From Ignavibacterium sp. (GTDB lineage Bacteria > Zixibacteria > MSB-5A5 > GN15 > PGXB01), in the NCBI GenBank assembly GCA_020724775.1, contig DYGG01000023.1, positions 1-49,884 of the forward strand: a DNA stretch of 49,884 bases. The letters run 5' to 3'. A model generated the notes under the pieces. The model made no database searches. It was not told where the DNA came from and was given only the letters and a program-made list of their open reading frames with translations. The stretch's first letter is position 1. Every line of letters starts with the position of its first letter. Below are positions 22,587-31,745 of this stretch, one piece after another. A program made the position numbers and the translations under genes.

Positions 22587-22735
22587 GGCGTTCTTACTGA
22601 TTCAATTTTTTGTTGCCAGACCGGTTCTGATTGGTTATCTATATGAGATTAAATCTGTCCATAATTGGGATTTTGTGGATTATTCCGTATTGGGGTAAGG
22701 TAGAAATTGTGGGAATTGAATAGAGAGGAATTTCT

Positions 22736-23494
22736 ATGTATCCGGAGTTGAGGGGAAAACATGCCCTGGTGACCGGCGCGGCTCGGGGATTTGGGCGCGC
22801 CATTGCCTGGCGCCTGGCGCGCGAAGGGGTCAAAGTGGTGGTGAATTACCGCCGCAGCATGACTGAGGCCGGCAAGGTCGTAGAAGAGATAAAATCAGAA
22901 GGGGGCTGGGCGATTCCGATACGGGCCGATATCGGCAAGGAAGAGTCGCTCGACAGAATGTTTGAAGAAATCAAAAAAGAACTGGGGTTCTTGGATATAC
23001 TGGTTGCCAATGCCGCATTCGGCGTTCCCGGCAGGATGCTGGAGGCAACACCGCATTACTGGGAAGTGACTATGGCGTCATCGGCCCGTTCGCTTCTTTC
23101 GATGACGCAGAGAATGATTCCGCTGATGCGGGATAACTGGGGGCGGATAATCAGCATCAGCAGCGACGGGGGCCAGAAAGTGATACCGGGATACGGCGTA
23201 GTCGGTCCGGCAAAAGCGGCTCTGGAATCGATAACCCGGGGACTGGCCTATGAGTTAGCCGGCAAAGGGGTGCTGGTCAACGGCGTCCTCGCCGGACTTG
23301 CCGACACGAAATCATCACGTTCCATTCCCGGCGCCGACAAAATCCTGGAGCATGCCAAATTTCATACTCCCGCAGGGAGGATAGTCGATGGGGAAGATAT
23401 CGCCCGGGTGGTGGCGTTTCTCGCCTCTAATGAAGCCCAGATGATCTGCGGGCAGTTTATCGTGGTCGATGGAGGTCGCTCCATTGTCGGCTGA
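22736..23494 (+). CDS. fabL: enoyl-[acyl-carrier-protein] reductase of the FabL type (SDR family)
   Basis: A 252-residue short-chain dehydrogenase with GAGAGGAA upstream. The nucleotide-binding TGAARGFG is at 13-20. The catalytic Tyr153 and Lys160 are separated by six residues (YGVVGPAK), the enoyl-reductase spacing (YX6K), rather than the YX3K of FabG. The HTPAGRIVDGEDI and ICGQFIVVDGGRS segments resemble Bacillus FabL, as recalled. It would carry out the last reduction of each fatty-acid elongation round. Some FabL-like SDRs have other substrates, so specificity should be treated as likely, not proven. It stands alone. Confidence 0.82.
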   Translation: MYPELRGKHALVTGAARGFGRAIAWRLAREGVKVVVNYRRSMTEAGKVVEEIKSEGGWAIPIRADIGKEESLDRMFEEIKKELGFLDILVANAAFGVPGRMLEATPHYWEVTMASSARSLLSMTQRMIPLMRDNWGRIISISSDGGQKVIPGYGVVGPAKAALESITRGLAYELAGKGVLVNGVLAGLADTKSSRSIPGADKILEHAKFHTPAGRIVDGEDIARVVAFLASNEAQMICGQFIVVDGGRSIVG

Positions 23495-23619
23495 GGTGAG
23501 GCAGAGCAGAATTTTCACCGGCAAATCTTCGTACCGCGCGGCTATCTGCCCTTGTCCCATGGCGGATAAAATCCTTATAATTATGGACGACATTGTCCGC
23601 AAATTAGAAAGGAATGCCG

Positions 23620-24489
23620 ATGACGCTCGAAAGTAAAGTTCGCGCCGGGGTGCTGCGGGCACAGAAAGACGAGATCACCGAGTATCATCTTTACCTGAAA
23701 CTTGCCCGAAGGGTCAACAAGGAAGGCGACCGGAAACTTCTGGAGAAAATCGCCGGCGAAGAACTGGCGCATTACAATTTTTTCAGGAAATTCTCCAATG
23801 AAGATGTTCCGCCGAGCCGCTGGCGGATTTTCTTCTATTATTTTGTAGCCCGTCTTTTCGGACTCAATTTCGGCGTCCGTCTGATGGAGCGCAGCGAAAA
23901 CCTGATACAATCATTCTATGGCGACCTGCGCCCGCTGAGTCCCGAAGTGGAGCGTATCATCCAGGAAGAGCAGCAGCATGAAGAGCGGATGCTCGACTTA
24001 ATCGACCAGGAGGAACTGGCATATACCGGCTCGGTGGTGCTGGGATTAAATGACGCCCTGGTGGAGTTGACCGGGGTGCTCGCCGGGCTGACGCTGGCGC
24101 TTCAGGATACCCGGATTGTCGCGGTCGCCGGATTTATCACCGGCATTGCGGCATCGCTGTCTATGGCCGGTTCGGAATATCTCTCCACTAAAGAAGATGG
24201 GGGCAAGAGCCCACTTCGCGCCAGCATATATACCGGCATCGCCTATATTGTGGCGGTATTATTCCTGATAACTCCCTACTTCATTTTTTCCAATCCCTTT
24301 GTCTGCCTGGCTTTAGCCGTTTCCTTTGCGCTTATTATTGTTTTCATATTCACTTTTTATATTTCAGTCGCCAAAAATCTTTCGTTTAAAAAGAGATTTA
24401 TGGAGATGGCCGCTATTAGTCTGGGTGTGGCAATTTTGAACTTTTTTATCGGTCTTCTGGTTAGAAAATATCTGCATATTGACGTTTAA
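23620..24489 (+). CDS. ferritin-like/VIT1 fusion, membrane iron or manganese transporter
   Basis: Met3 (23620) has AGAAAGGA at seven bases and is preferred over 23614. 289 residues. The N-terminal 135 residues form a ferritin-like domain with diiron-type motifs (EITEYHLYLKLA, EELAHYNFF, EEQQHEERMLDLI). The C-terminal part is a VIT1/CCC1 membrane domain, starting with SVVLGLNDALVELTGVLAGLTLAL and continuing with AASLSMAGSEYLSTK (metal-binding Met/Glu helix) and three further membrane helices. Such fusions (membrane-bound ferritins, MbfA-type) export iron and resist peroxide stress. A role in metal export is likely. Confidence 0.88.
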   Translation: MTLESKVRAGVLRAQKDEITEYHLYLKLARRVNKEGDRKLLEKIAGEELAHYNFFRKFSNEDVPPSRWRIFFYYFVARLFGLNFGVRLMERSENLIQSFYGDLRPLSPEVERIIQEEQQHEERMLDLIDQEELAYTGSVVLGLNDALVELTGVLAGLTLALQDTRIVAVAGFITGIAASLSMAGSEYLSTKEDGGKSPLRASIYTGIAYIVAVLFLITPYFIFSNPFVCLALAVSFALIIVFIFTFYISVAKNLSFKKRFMEMAAISLGVAILNFFIGLLVRKYLHIDV

Positions 24490-24542
24490 GATTTTGGCTG
24501 CGTAAATAGTTATTCGGCGGGAATGACGCCTTAGAAGGAGAT

Positions 24543-25349
24543 ATGGAACTAAACGCGGTAATAAATCAGAGAATAGATATCGCCGAGGGGGCGATGGTGA
24601 TAAGAGTAGTGCCGGATGAAACGGAAGTCCCCGATTTCCGGCCGGGCCAGTTTGCCCTGCTTGGTCTTCCACCCGCGGCGCCGAAATGCGTGGAGGCGAC
24701 CGAAGAAAAAGAGCGGCCCGACCCGGAGCGGATGATTCTTCGGTCTTATTCGATTTCATCCCCTTCCATTACCAAAGACTATGTGGAATTTTATGTCACC
24801 CTGGTGCCGTTTGGCTCCCTGACTCCGCGGCTATTCGCTCTCGGCACCGGCGACCGTCTCTGGATGTCCCCCCGGCCGTCGGGATTTTTCACTCTGAAAA
24901 ATGTGCCGGAGCAAGCGAATATCGCGATGTTCGCCACCAGCACCGGCATTGCCCCATTTATGAGCATGCTCCGAACCGAAAAACTGCATCGCAGCCAGCG
25001 CCGTTTCGCCCTGATTCATGGCGCCCGTCACAGTTGGGAACTCCCCTTCCGCTCGGAACTGCAGGCGCTTCAGAACCAGTGCGAAAATTTTGTCTATATT
25101 CCGCTGGTGAGCCGTCCCGATGACGAGCCGGTCCGCTGGAAAGGTGCGACCGGGCATATTCAGGAACTCTGGCAGGACAAGACGCTGGAAAGAATCTGGG
25201 GCGAGAACTTAACACCGACCAATACTCATTTATTCTTATGCGGGAATCCGAAGATGGTCGATGAGATGCTGGCGCTTGCCCAATCGGAAGGGTATCGACA
25301 GAGCACCAATCGTGTCCCGGGCGAAGTTCATATCGAGCGGTATTGGTGA
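24543..25349 (+). CDS. ferredoxin/flavodoxin-NADP+ reductase family protein
   Basis: A 268-residue protein with AGAAGGAGAT before the ATG. The FAD-binding motif RSYS is at 67-70 (MILRSYSISS), the NAD(P)-binding TSTGIAPFMSML at 133-144, the CGNPKMVDEM segment near 243-252, and the C-terminal VHIERYW, whose aromatic end stacks on the flavin. All are standard for bacterial-type ferredoxin-NADP+ reductases (Fpr). An extra PKCVEATEEKERPDPER loop sits before the FAD motif. It moves electrons between NADPH and ferredoxin. It lies 53 bases after the iron-transport fusion gene, on the same strand. Confidence 0.9.
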   Translation: MELNAVINQRIDIAEGAMVIRVVPDETEVPDFRPGQFALLGLPPAAPKCVEATEEKERPDPERMILRSYSISSPSITKDYVEFYVTLVPFGSLTPRLFALGTGDRLWMSPRPSGFFTLKNVPEQANIAMFATSTGIAPFMSMLRTEKLHRSQRRFALIHGARHSWELPFRSELQALQNQCENFVYIPLVSRPDDEPVRWKGATGHIQELWQDKTLERIWGENLTPTNTHLFLCGNPKMVDEMLALAQSEGYRQSTNRVPGEVHIERYW

Positions 25350-25525
25350 AGTGTTTCATTACTTCCTTCCTTGCTTCAAGAACATCAATCGCAGCCACGG
25401 TAGTCTAACCAGTCGCATTCGGCGACCGAGGGCTGAACGCGCATCCGAGCACGGCCGTGCGAATCTGCTGAGCAATCATTCTCCTACTCGGGGTGAATTG
25501 AACACGGGCCGCACGGAAAGATTCA

Positions 25526-25554
25526 TTGACGTGCTCTGATACGCTTACTATATT
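25526..25554 (+). promoter_or_regulatory. promoter of the membrane C25-like gene
   Basis: TTGACG (25526-25531), 17 bases, TATATT (25549-25554), 44 bases before the ATG; GGAGGGG precedes the ATG. Confidence 0.6.
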
Positions 25555-25598
25555 GGCATTGCTAACAAAATCCACTGACGATTACTCTGGAGGGGAAT

Positions 25599-27812
25599 AT
25601 GCTGTTCAGTTGGAATTTTCGGGGATCTCTCTGGTGCCTGATTATCGTTTTGATAATTGGGCCTTGCGCCAACTCAAAAGACTCAACGATGCTGGTAGCC
25701 ACCAGCTGGCAGAATTATCTGCGGCTGGTGCCGGTGAGCCTGCATGACGGCTATACGCCGTTGCTTTTTTCGGATGATATCGGCCCAGACCGCGCTATCA
25801 CTCAATTCAGTCGTTTTTACCCCGCCTCTTATAAGAGTCTCTTATCAAAAGACGTAGACAGCGCAATCGAGGCAACCTGGCCGAAGTTGTCACGGGCAGT
25901 CATTTGCACGGAATCGATAGGTTTGGGAATATTTGGAGCCGTTATTGCGGCAAGACTTGACGCTCCCCTATTTTTCACCGAGGACTCATTGTTTCCTGAA
26001 TTTGGGGTTCCTGATGACTCTCTGGTGATTATAGGGGCCGACATTCGCGAGGCAACAAAGGGCATCGTCTTAAAGGATAGTATATCTGCGGCAGCATTCC
26101 ACAACAGTCTGGCAGAAAACCGCACAATTGCTGTGTTGTGCGAAAGCGCTAACTGGGCATTCTTGGCAGCGGAGATAGCCGCTTACCATAAATGCCCCTT
26201 AATACTTGATAGGAATGAGATAAGGGTCTTGAAGCCGAAATTGCTGGCGTGGGTGGTTGACCACGGCAGCGTAAGCATTTCAAATGTGAAAGACCTTTAC
26301 AACTACTGCACCTTCACCCCAGGCTCTTTGGTTCCTGACGTAGCAATAGGAATTGTTACCGGTTTGGATGCCACCGATGTTTCACTCATGCTGGCCAGGA
26401 CATATACATATCACTTGATGACGGGTGAATGGAAATCAAAGGGAATCATTGCATCGATCGATATTTCTTCCGAAGTGGAGCCCACATCTTCGGTCCCGAT
26501 GGAGATATACCGCGCCGATGGCAACGATTTGACTTTGAACTTCCTGGACAACTATCTGCCGCAAGTATGTTACACCTATATCTGCGCGCATGGTTCTCAA
26601 TCGCGTTTGGTCCTGAGAAACGGTGAGTTGGAAAGTCAGCACTTCAAATTGCGGTTGGCGCCACAAGTTTTTGTGGCAGAGGCGTGTATGACGGGCGATA
26701 TCGCGGGCGGCTCATACCAGAGCAGCATAGCCCTCGGCATGATAAGTTCCGGCGCCAGTGCCTTTATCGGTTCAATGGTGATAGGGGGTCCGAGCCCTTT
26801 ATTCAGTTATCCCTTCTTACACTCGACGCCTTCGGTTCCACTTGCAGAGCACGTACGGCTCGCCAACGCAATGAGGCTTGATTTTGATGCGACCTGGTCG
26901 CGCGGCATTCTGATTGGGGAACCATCCTTTCATCAGTTCGAGGACGAGTTCTACGACGTAAAGACTTATCTGGAGGATGGCCAACTGTCGGCGGAAATCA
27001 CACCCCGCTCGGACACCGGTATGGCATCATTGGTGATTGAACTACCATCCGGTACTGACGTCAAGTATATAGTGGCAGATACAGGTGGTGGCATTATCAG
27101 GAAATATATCCGCGGTCCTGCTCCCTGGCATTCGCCCTTCAGTTATGCCTCCTCCGGCGAGGCGGTCAAAATCATGCTGGAATGGCCCGGCGGGAAAGGC
27201 CGTCTGAGATTTTACGAAAGCAGACCATTCTACGCGCCACTTCTGTATCTTATCTCGTACGTTGCCACGGGTCTTGGTATAGTCTTCTTTGACATAGTCG
27301 CGAATCCCGATTTCTCCCCCTGGTTTGTCGTCTCAATTATGTTGCTCTTTGTGCTGCTCTATTATCTTAAGCGCTGGTTGAAGGAAAAATGGCTGCTGGT
27401 TGTGCTTGCGGCGGCTTCAATCGGGTCCGCGCTGCTTTCAATGCTTATTTCCTTCTATTATTTGAGCCAGCCTGATTTCTACTTGGCTTTCTTGTTCATT
27501 GCCGGGACGATTATTACTTTGTCGCCGTTTTTGTCAAAAATCCGACGGTTGAGGAATCGAATATTTGCTGCGGTATCCTTTGCGGGAGTCCCCGTTTTTG
27601 CAAGTCTATTCCTTTTGATTATGACAGGGTCAATGAAAGTATTCCTGATGGCATTGAGCGCAAGCATATCGGTTGGCTTGTGCTATTTCCTCTTGCTCAC
27701 TCTGCTGGTTAGACTGATGTACAAGTCGGAGAAAAGCAGGCAGGTGTTTCCTCCCGTTGAAAACAGCAGGGAGGGTGTCAGCGAAGATATCAAAACTCAG
27801 GAAGGTTCTTGA
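25599..27812 (+). CDS. membrane protein with gingipain-like (C25, clan CD) His/Cys dyad
   Basis: A 737-residue protein. An N-terminal hydrophobic signal or anchor (10-23) is followed by a 520-residue outside domain. Residues 98-150 alternate strands and helices (AVICTESIGLGIFGAVIAARLDAPLFF...LVIIGADIRE), somewhat like cell-wall-binding-2 domains. A caspase-fold-like segment follows: His331 in YICAHGSQSRL and Cys363 in VFVAEACMTGD, then SSIALGMISSGASAFIGSM. The 32-residue His-Cys spacing and the order match gingipain C25 peptidases. The C-terminal 170 residues contain about six membrane helices (547-706) and a hydrophilic tail. Protease activity is inferred from motifs. Partners and function are unknown. 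Confidence 0.65.
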   Translation: MLFSWNFRGSLWCLIIVLIIGPCANSKDSTMLVATSWQNYLRLVPVSLHDGYTPLLFSDDIGPDRAITQFSRFYPASYKSLLSKDVDSAIEATWPKLSRAVICTESIGLGIFGAVIAARLDAPLFFTEDSLFPEFGVPDDSLVIIGADIREATKGIVLKDSISAAAFHNSLAENRTIAVLCESANWAFLAAEIAAYHKCPLILDRNEIRVLKPKLLAWVVDHGSVSISNVKDLYNYCTFTPGSLVPDVAIGIVTGLDATDVSLMLARTYTYHLMTGEWKSKGIIASIDISSEVEPTSSVPMEIYRADGNDLTLNFLDNYLPQVCYTYICAHGSQSRLVLRNGELESQHFKLRLAPQVFVAEACMTGDIAGGSYQSSIALGMISSGASAFIGSMVIGGPSPLFSYPFLHSTPSVPLAEHVRLANAMRLDFDATWSRGILIGEPSFHQFEDEFYDVKTYLEDGQLSAEITPRSDTGMASLVIELPSGTDVKYIVADTGGGIIRKYIRGPAPWHSPFSYASSGEAVKIMLEWPGGKGRLRFYESRPFYAPLLYLISYVATGLGIVFFDIVANPDFSPWFVVSIMLLFVLLYYLKRWLKEKWLLVVLAAASIGSALLSMLISFYYLSQPDFYLAFLFIAGTIITLSPFLSKIRRLRNRIFAAVSFAGVPVFASLFLLIMTGSMKVFLMALSASISVGLCYFLLLTLLVRLMYKSEKSRQVFPPVENSREGVSEDIKTQEGS

Positions 27813-27919
27813 CTGATGATTAGAAAATATTCTTTCACTCGGTATTCAAAAACTTATATTGATGGCGCAACGGATTTCACAATTCAACATATTTTGAAAG
27901 TACTTCAGAGGAGGTGTGC

Positions 27920-28315
27920 GTGGAACAAAGCACGGCTACTTGCGGCCGAATTCGTCATCCCCTGGCACCGTTTGGGCTGGGGCTGATAACTCTCGGCGTT
28001 TATAGTCTGGTATGGATGTACAAAATCCTGGAAGAGATGCGCCGTCATGCGAATAATTACTCCATAACATCAGGAGGGGCGGCAGTCGGATTTCTCTTCC
28101 TGCCGATATTTAATATCTTCTGGGCAATCTACTTGTGGTTTAGAATACCGACCTGCGTGAACAGGATGAAAGGTGACTGCAACACCGAGAACGGCCGCTT
28201 GAATGCCGCCATAGGGTTGGTAAACCTGATTCCTATAATCGGCTATATAATCTGGTCGGCTCTCATCCAATCATCGCTGAATGACCACTGGAGAGCGCAC
28301 GGTCAACGAGTATAA
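27920..28315 (+). CDS. DUF4234 membrane protein
   Basis: GTG at 27920 has GAGGAGG at five bases and is preferred over the GTG at 27914 that overlaps that site. A 131-residue protein: RHPLAPFGLGLITLGVYSLVWMYKILEEMRRHAN is the DUF4234 signature (T-G-Y-x2-W-x-Y). Three or four hydrophobic segments follow, with the final N-x-HWRAHG. Members are small inner-membrane proteins of unknown function. It sits 107 bases after the C25-like gene and may share its transcript. Confidence 0.85.
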   Translation: MEQSTATCGRIRHPLAPFGLGLITLGVYSLVWMYKILEEMRRHANNYSITSGGAAVGFLFLPIFNIFWAIYLWFRIPTCVNRMKGDCNTENGRLNAAIGLVNLIPIIGYIIWSALIQSSLNDHWRAHGQRV

Positions 28316-28380
28316 GGCTTCATGTGCAGGTTAGAGATGCTGCTTTTATGTCATCTCTTCTCATTTAATGGTCCGGGGGT

Positions 28381-28416
28381 AAAATAAAACGGGGCGGAAC
28401 AACAGTTCCGACCCGT
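28381..28416 (-). terminator. terminator of the secreted dockerin protein gene
   Basis: On the minus strand, ACGGGTCGGAAC pairs with GTTCCGCCCCGT (12 bp, one mismatch), followed by TTTATTTT. Confidence 0.85.
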
Positions 28417-28441
28417 TACCGCTTGGTTATATTTCATCGAA

Positions 28442-30586
28442 TCAATAGCAGGGTTCCGGTCCCTGGCTGTAGAAATAGCGAATGGCGTAAATAATGTCGC
28501 TGATGCCGATTTCACTGTCGCAGTTGGCATCGACGCGATAGGCGCCGCCGACCGGGGCGGTTCCTTTCTTATAGATAAAGTTTATGAGATAGAGAACATC
28601 TCCGATATTCCCCACCCCGTTGCCGTCGTAATCCCCTTTAAGATAAGACTGACAGACAAAACGAGTCAGACTGGTCGCCATACCGATTCGCCCGGTGGCG
28701 TCGGTCGCCGTGGCGGTAATGAAATACAGCGAATCGGAAACCATATTGGAGGCGCTCCAATCATAACTCCAGCCTCCGACAGAACTGGCGTCAAGCCCGA
28801 CCAGGTCGCGCGTCACGGTATGATTATACCCGGCAACGGTGAAAATCATATCGACCGGATGCCAGGAATTTCCGTAGTAGACTTCGGCTCCATTGAGGCC
28901 GTCACGCATATAGAGGCTGGCATTGATGCCGGTCAGCGGGTCGGACATGGTTGTCATATAGCGCCCCTGACCGTCGGCAAGTCCCAGCACCCCTGATGCC
29001 ACCAGATAGAGTCCCGGTGTTCCGGAAAGGGCCAGTATCACGACCAACTCCCGCTCCTGAAACAGAGTGCGGAAGGTATGATATGAGGGCTGACGATAGA
29101 CATTGAAAAGAAGTTCGTTGCCGTGGGTCAGAATATACTGCTGCATGCCGTTGAGGAACAGGTCATCATAAGTTCCCTTATTGGCGCGCGTCTGCATAGT
29201 CGCCGCAAGCCGCTCCACCAGGGTATCCACCGAGATATAATTGACACCTTCCCGCATGCAGTAGATATACCCTTTATCAAACCAGTATTTTATGGCGATT
29301 GCTCCGGCGACCGGGCCGCAGTAATAATCGCCGAATTCCCCCGAGGCGCGATGATTGCCGTCATTGGGGTCGCCGTCAATATCGCCGTACCGCGACTGGT
29401 TAAGAAGCGGCATAGTGACGCCGTAGTTGGTGGCGGCCGCTTTCTTGTCGAAACGAACCTGGGTGACATTTTCATCGGCGGTGGTGATTTCCAGTTTAAG
29501 CGGATGACAGATGCTGTCGTACGGTGTCGGATTTATCAGATTAACGTCGGGTGGAGTCGGGTCTATTGTCACCTGATGCGAATCGACGTCACTGCGCCCC
29601 AGAGTGTCTTCGACATAAGCCCGCATCCAGTACAACCCCTCGGTAAGAGAACTATAATTAAACAGTAGAGAGTAGCCGTTGCCTGAGCCCGAAGTATCTA
29701 CCCCGTTGCGCCAGGGACGATTGCCGCTGTTGTCCTGACCGATAGTCGTCCAGGCGCCTCCGGAGCTGCGCCGGTCAAAGCGGACAAAGTCGATAATCCG
29801 GCTGCCGGCCGTTTCTGACGCCCAGAGAGTCAGAGGTCCGATGACTATTTCATTGTTTTTCGGCTGAAGCAGAGTGATTGACGGCGCCGGCTGAACTCCC
29901 CCGCTGCCGCCGGTGGTGCCGACCGAAAATAAAATGAGACGTCCCGGAAAGTCAAAATAGTCATTATTAGCCAGGTCAATATACCCTATGGTGGTATCCC
30001 AGATATTATATCCGGTGCAAAGAGCCGTCAGGCTATCGGTCACCACGCAGGCGCCTTTGGATGAATCGATGGCGTTGGAGATATAGAATCCGGCGAAATA
30101 AGGTCCATTGACCGCCACGGCGGAATCAAGCGGGACTGCCAGCAAATAGAGTCCCTGTCCCGGAATGACATACATCCACTCCGAAGAGATAGAAAGAAGA
30201 TTGCCGGGGACGGGGCATGACGGCACCGTCAAGTCGGCCGTTTCCACATCGACCGAGACAATGAGGGTGCAGAGCCGGTTGAAAAACATAACGATATCGA
30301 CTTCTTCGACCATAAAGGGATAAGGGGCGGTGCAGGACTGAGAGGGGTCCTGGTAAGATTTATAGAGTTCCATACCGGTAACCCAGTGTTGAATCAGCCA
30401 GTACGGTCCGAGGTCGTGGCGCACCGAGCAGATTTCAGCGGAAGCAAAACGGGGCGCCAGCGAAAGATTTTCGATACTGAAATCGGTAAGCGGCGTCACC
30501 GAGGCGCTTCTCTTAGAATCGAATCCGGCCGCTGCGGAAACAATCAGAAGGCATACTGATATCATCAGGATAGGTTTTCGGAACAT
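28442..30586 (-). CDS. secreted protein with Ig-like, C39-like and dockerin-type domains
   Basis: Start at 30586 with AAGGAG at seven bases; the frame runs 52 codons further without support. 714 residues with a signal peptide (MFRKPILMISVCLLIVSAAAG). Residues 230-350 contain an Ig-like region (SITLLQPKNNEIVIGPLTLWAS...WMRAYVEDTLGRSDVDSHQVTIDPTPP). A segment resembling peptidase C39/papain-like folds follows (QSRYGD...YYCGPVAGAIAIKYW, with the Cys as possible nucleophile). The C-terminus (about 645-714) has two dockerin-like Ca-binding repeats (GDYDGNGVGNIGDVLYLINFIY, VDANCDSEIGISDIIYAIRYFY). Dockerin-like ends are common in this lineage without known cohesins. It is probably surface-exposed or released; function unknown. 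Confidence 0.8.
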   Translation of the reverse strand: MFRKPILMISVCLLIVSAAAGFDSKRSASVTPLTDFSIENLSLAPRFASAEICSVRHDLGPYWLIQHWVTGMELYKSYQDPSQSCTAPYPFMVEEVDIVMFFNRLCTLIVSVDVETADLTVPSCPVPGNLLSISSEWMYVIPGQGLYLLAVPLDSAVAVNGPYFAGFYISNAIDSSKGACVVTDSLTALCTGYNIWDTTIGYIDLANNDYFDFPGRLILFSVGTTGGSGGVQPAPSITLLQPKNNEIVIGPLTLWASETAGSRIIDFVRFDRRSSGGAWTTIGQDNSGNRPWRNGVDTSGSGNGYSLLFNYSSLTEGLYWMRAYVEDTLGRSDVDSHQVTIDPTPPDVNLINPTPYDSICHPLKLEITTADENVTQVRFDKKAAATNYGVTMPLLNQSRYGDIDGDPNDGNHRASGEFGDYYCGPVAGAIAIKYWFDKGYIYCMREGVNYISVDTLVERLAATMQTRANKGTYDDLFLNGMQQYILTHGNELLFNVYRQPSYHTFRTLFQERELVVILALSGTPGLYLVASGVLGLADGQGRYMTTMSDPLTGINASLYMRDGLNGAEVYYGNSWHPVDMIFTVAGYNHTVTRDLVGLDASSVGGWSYDWSASNMVSDSLYFITATATDATGRIGMATSLTRFVCQSYLKGDYDGNGVGNIGDVLYLINFIYKKGTAPVGGAYRVDANCDSEIGISDIIYAIRYFYSQGPEPCY

Positions 30587-30660
30587 CGAAAACTCCTTTT
30601 TTCGATAAAAAATGTTTCTTCTACTTGATATCGATTGATTTTGCCGTAACTTAACCGGAT

Positions 30661-31596
30661 ATGAGCGGAGAGGATTTCGAAAGAAAGACGGGCGACAGGC
30701 GCTGTTCAAAATCTGCGCAACCGGCAGAAAGCCCCTTGCCATTAAGCCCGCGCCGCAAACCGGACTGGCTTAAAGTGCGCGCCGGAGGGGGGAAGCGCTT
30801 CCACGAGGTCGAGGCGCTTCTAAAGGAATATCATCTCGACACCGTCTGCCGTGAAGCCAACTGCCCCAATCGCGGCGAGTGCTATTCACAGGGAACGGCG
30901 ACTTTTCTCATTATGGGTCCCCACTGCGCCCGCAACTGCCGTTTCTGCAATGTCACGCACGGACCGCCGCAGCCGCTCGACCTGGAAGAGCCGTCAAATA
31001 TCGCTCGCGCCGTATCGATTCTGGGACTTCGTCACGCCGTAATAACCTCCGTTACCCGCGATGACCTTGCCGATGGCGGCGCCGCTCACTTCGCCGAAGT
31101 GATCAAATCAATTCGCGCTCTTAAGAGAGATGTCACCGTGGAAGTCCTGACGCCCGATTTCAAAGGCGACCTTGAGGCTCTCGAAATTGTGCTGGCGCAA
31201 CGTCCCGATGTCTTCAACCATAATGTCGAGACTGTTCCCCGGCTCTATCGGCAGGTTCGTCCACTGGCTGATTACAGCCGCTCCCTGACGATATTGAAAG
31301 CGGCCTCCGGGCGGGAGGGAATTCTGGTCAAATCCGGAATCATGCTCGGCTTAGGCGAAGATGAAAAAGAACTGCAGGAACTCTTTATTGACTTGCGCCA
31401 ACAGGGGGTGCAATTATTGACCATCGGGCAATATCTGGCGCCTTCCCGCAATCATATTCCCGTGGCAAGATATTACTCTCCGGCGGAGTTCGGAAATATT
31501 GCCGCTCTTGCCCGTCACAGCGGTATAAAAGAAGTTTTTGCCGGACCGCTGGTTCGCTCCTCCTATCATGCGGCGGAGCAGTTTTACGCCCAATAG
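30661..31596 (+). CDS. lipA: lipoyl synthase
   Basis: A 311-residue radical-SAM enzyme. The auxiliary cluster CX4CX5C (Cys63, Cys68, Cys74 in CREANCPNRGEC) and the radical-SAM CX3CX2C (Cys89, Cys93, Cys96 in CARNCRFC) are both present, as are the C-terminal RSSY Ser ligand and TSVTRDDL. It inserts two sulfurs into octanoyl chains on lipoyl carrier domains of 2-oxoacid dehydrogenases and the glycine cleavage system. The N-terminal 30 residues are extra and weakly conserved, so the start may lie a little downstream. It is divergent from the dockerin gene with 74 bases between starts. No lipB is next to it. Confidence 0.97.
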   Translation: MSGEDFERKTGDRRCSKSAQPAESPLPLSPRRKPDWLKVRAGGGKRFHEVEALLKEYHLDTVCREANCPNRGECYSQGTATFLIMGPHCARNCRFCNVTHGPPQPLDLEEPSNIARAVSILGLRHAVITSVTRDDLADGGAAHFAEVIKSIRALKRDVTVEVLTPDFKGDLEALEIVLAQRPDVFNHNVETVPRLYRQVRPLADYSRSLTILKAASGREGILVKSGIMLGLGEDEKELQELFIDLRQQGVQLLTIGQYLAPSRNHIPVARYYSPAEFGNIAALARHSGIKEVFAGPLVRSSYHAAEQFYAQ

Positions 31597-31745
31597 GGAA
31601 TCTCCCATTATCAGGGTAAATTTGATACAATCCCTCCAGTAGCCCTTTTGTCGCTTTATTCCTTTTCCGATACAGTGAGTATGATTCAGAGCAATACTAC
31701 CATTATTTCTTCAAAAACTTACCCTCTCAGGAAGGTGGTCACTCT

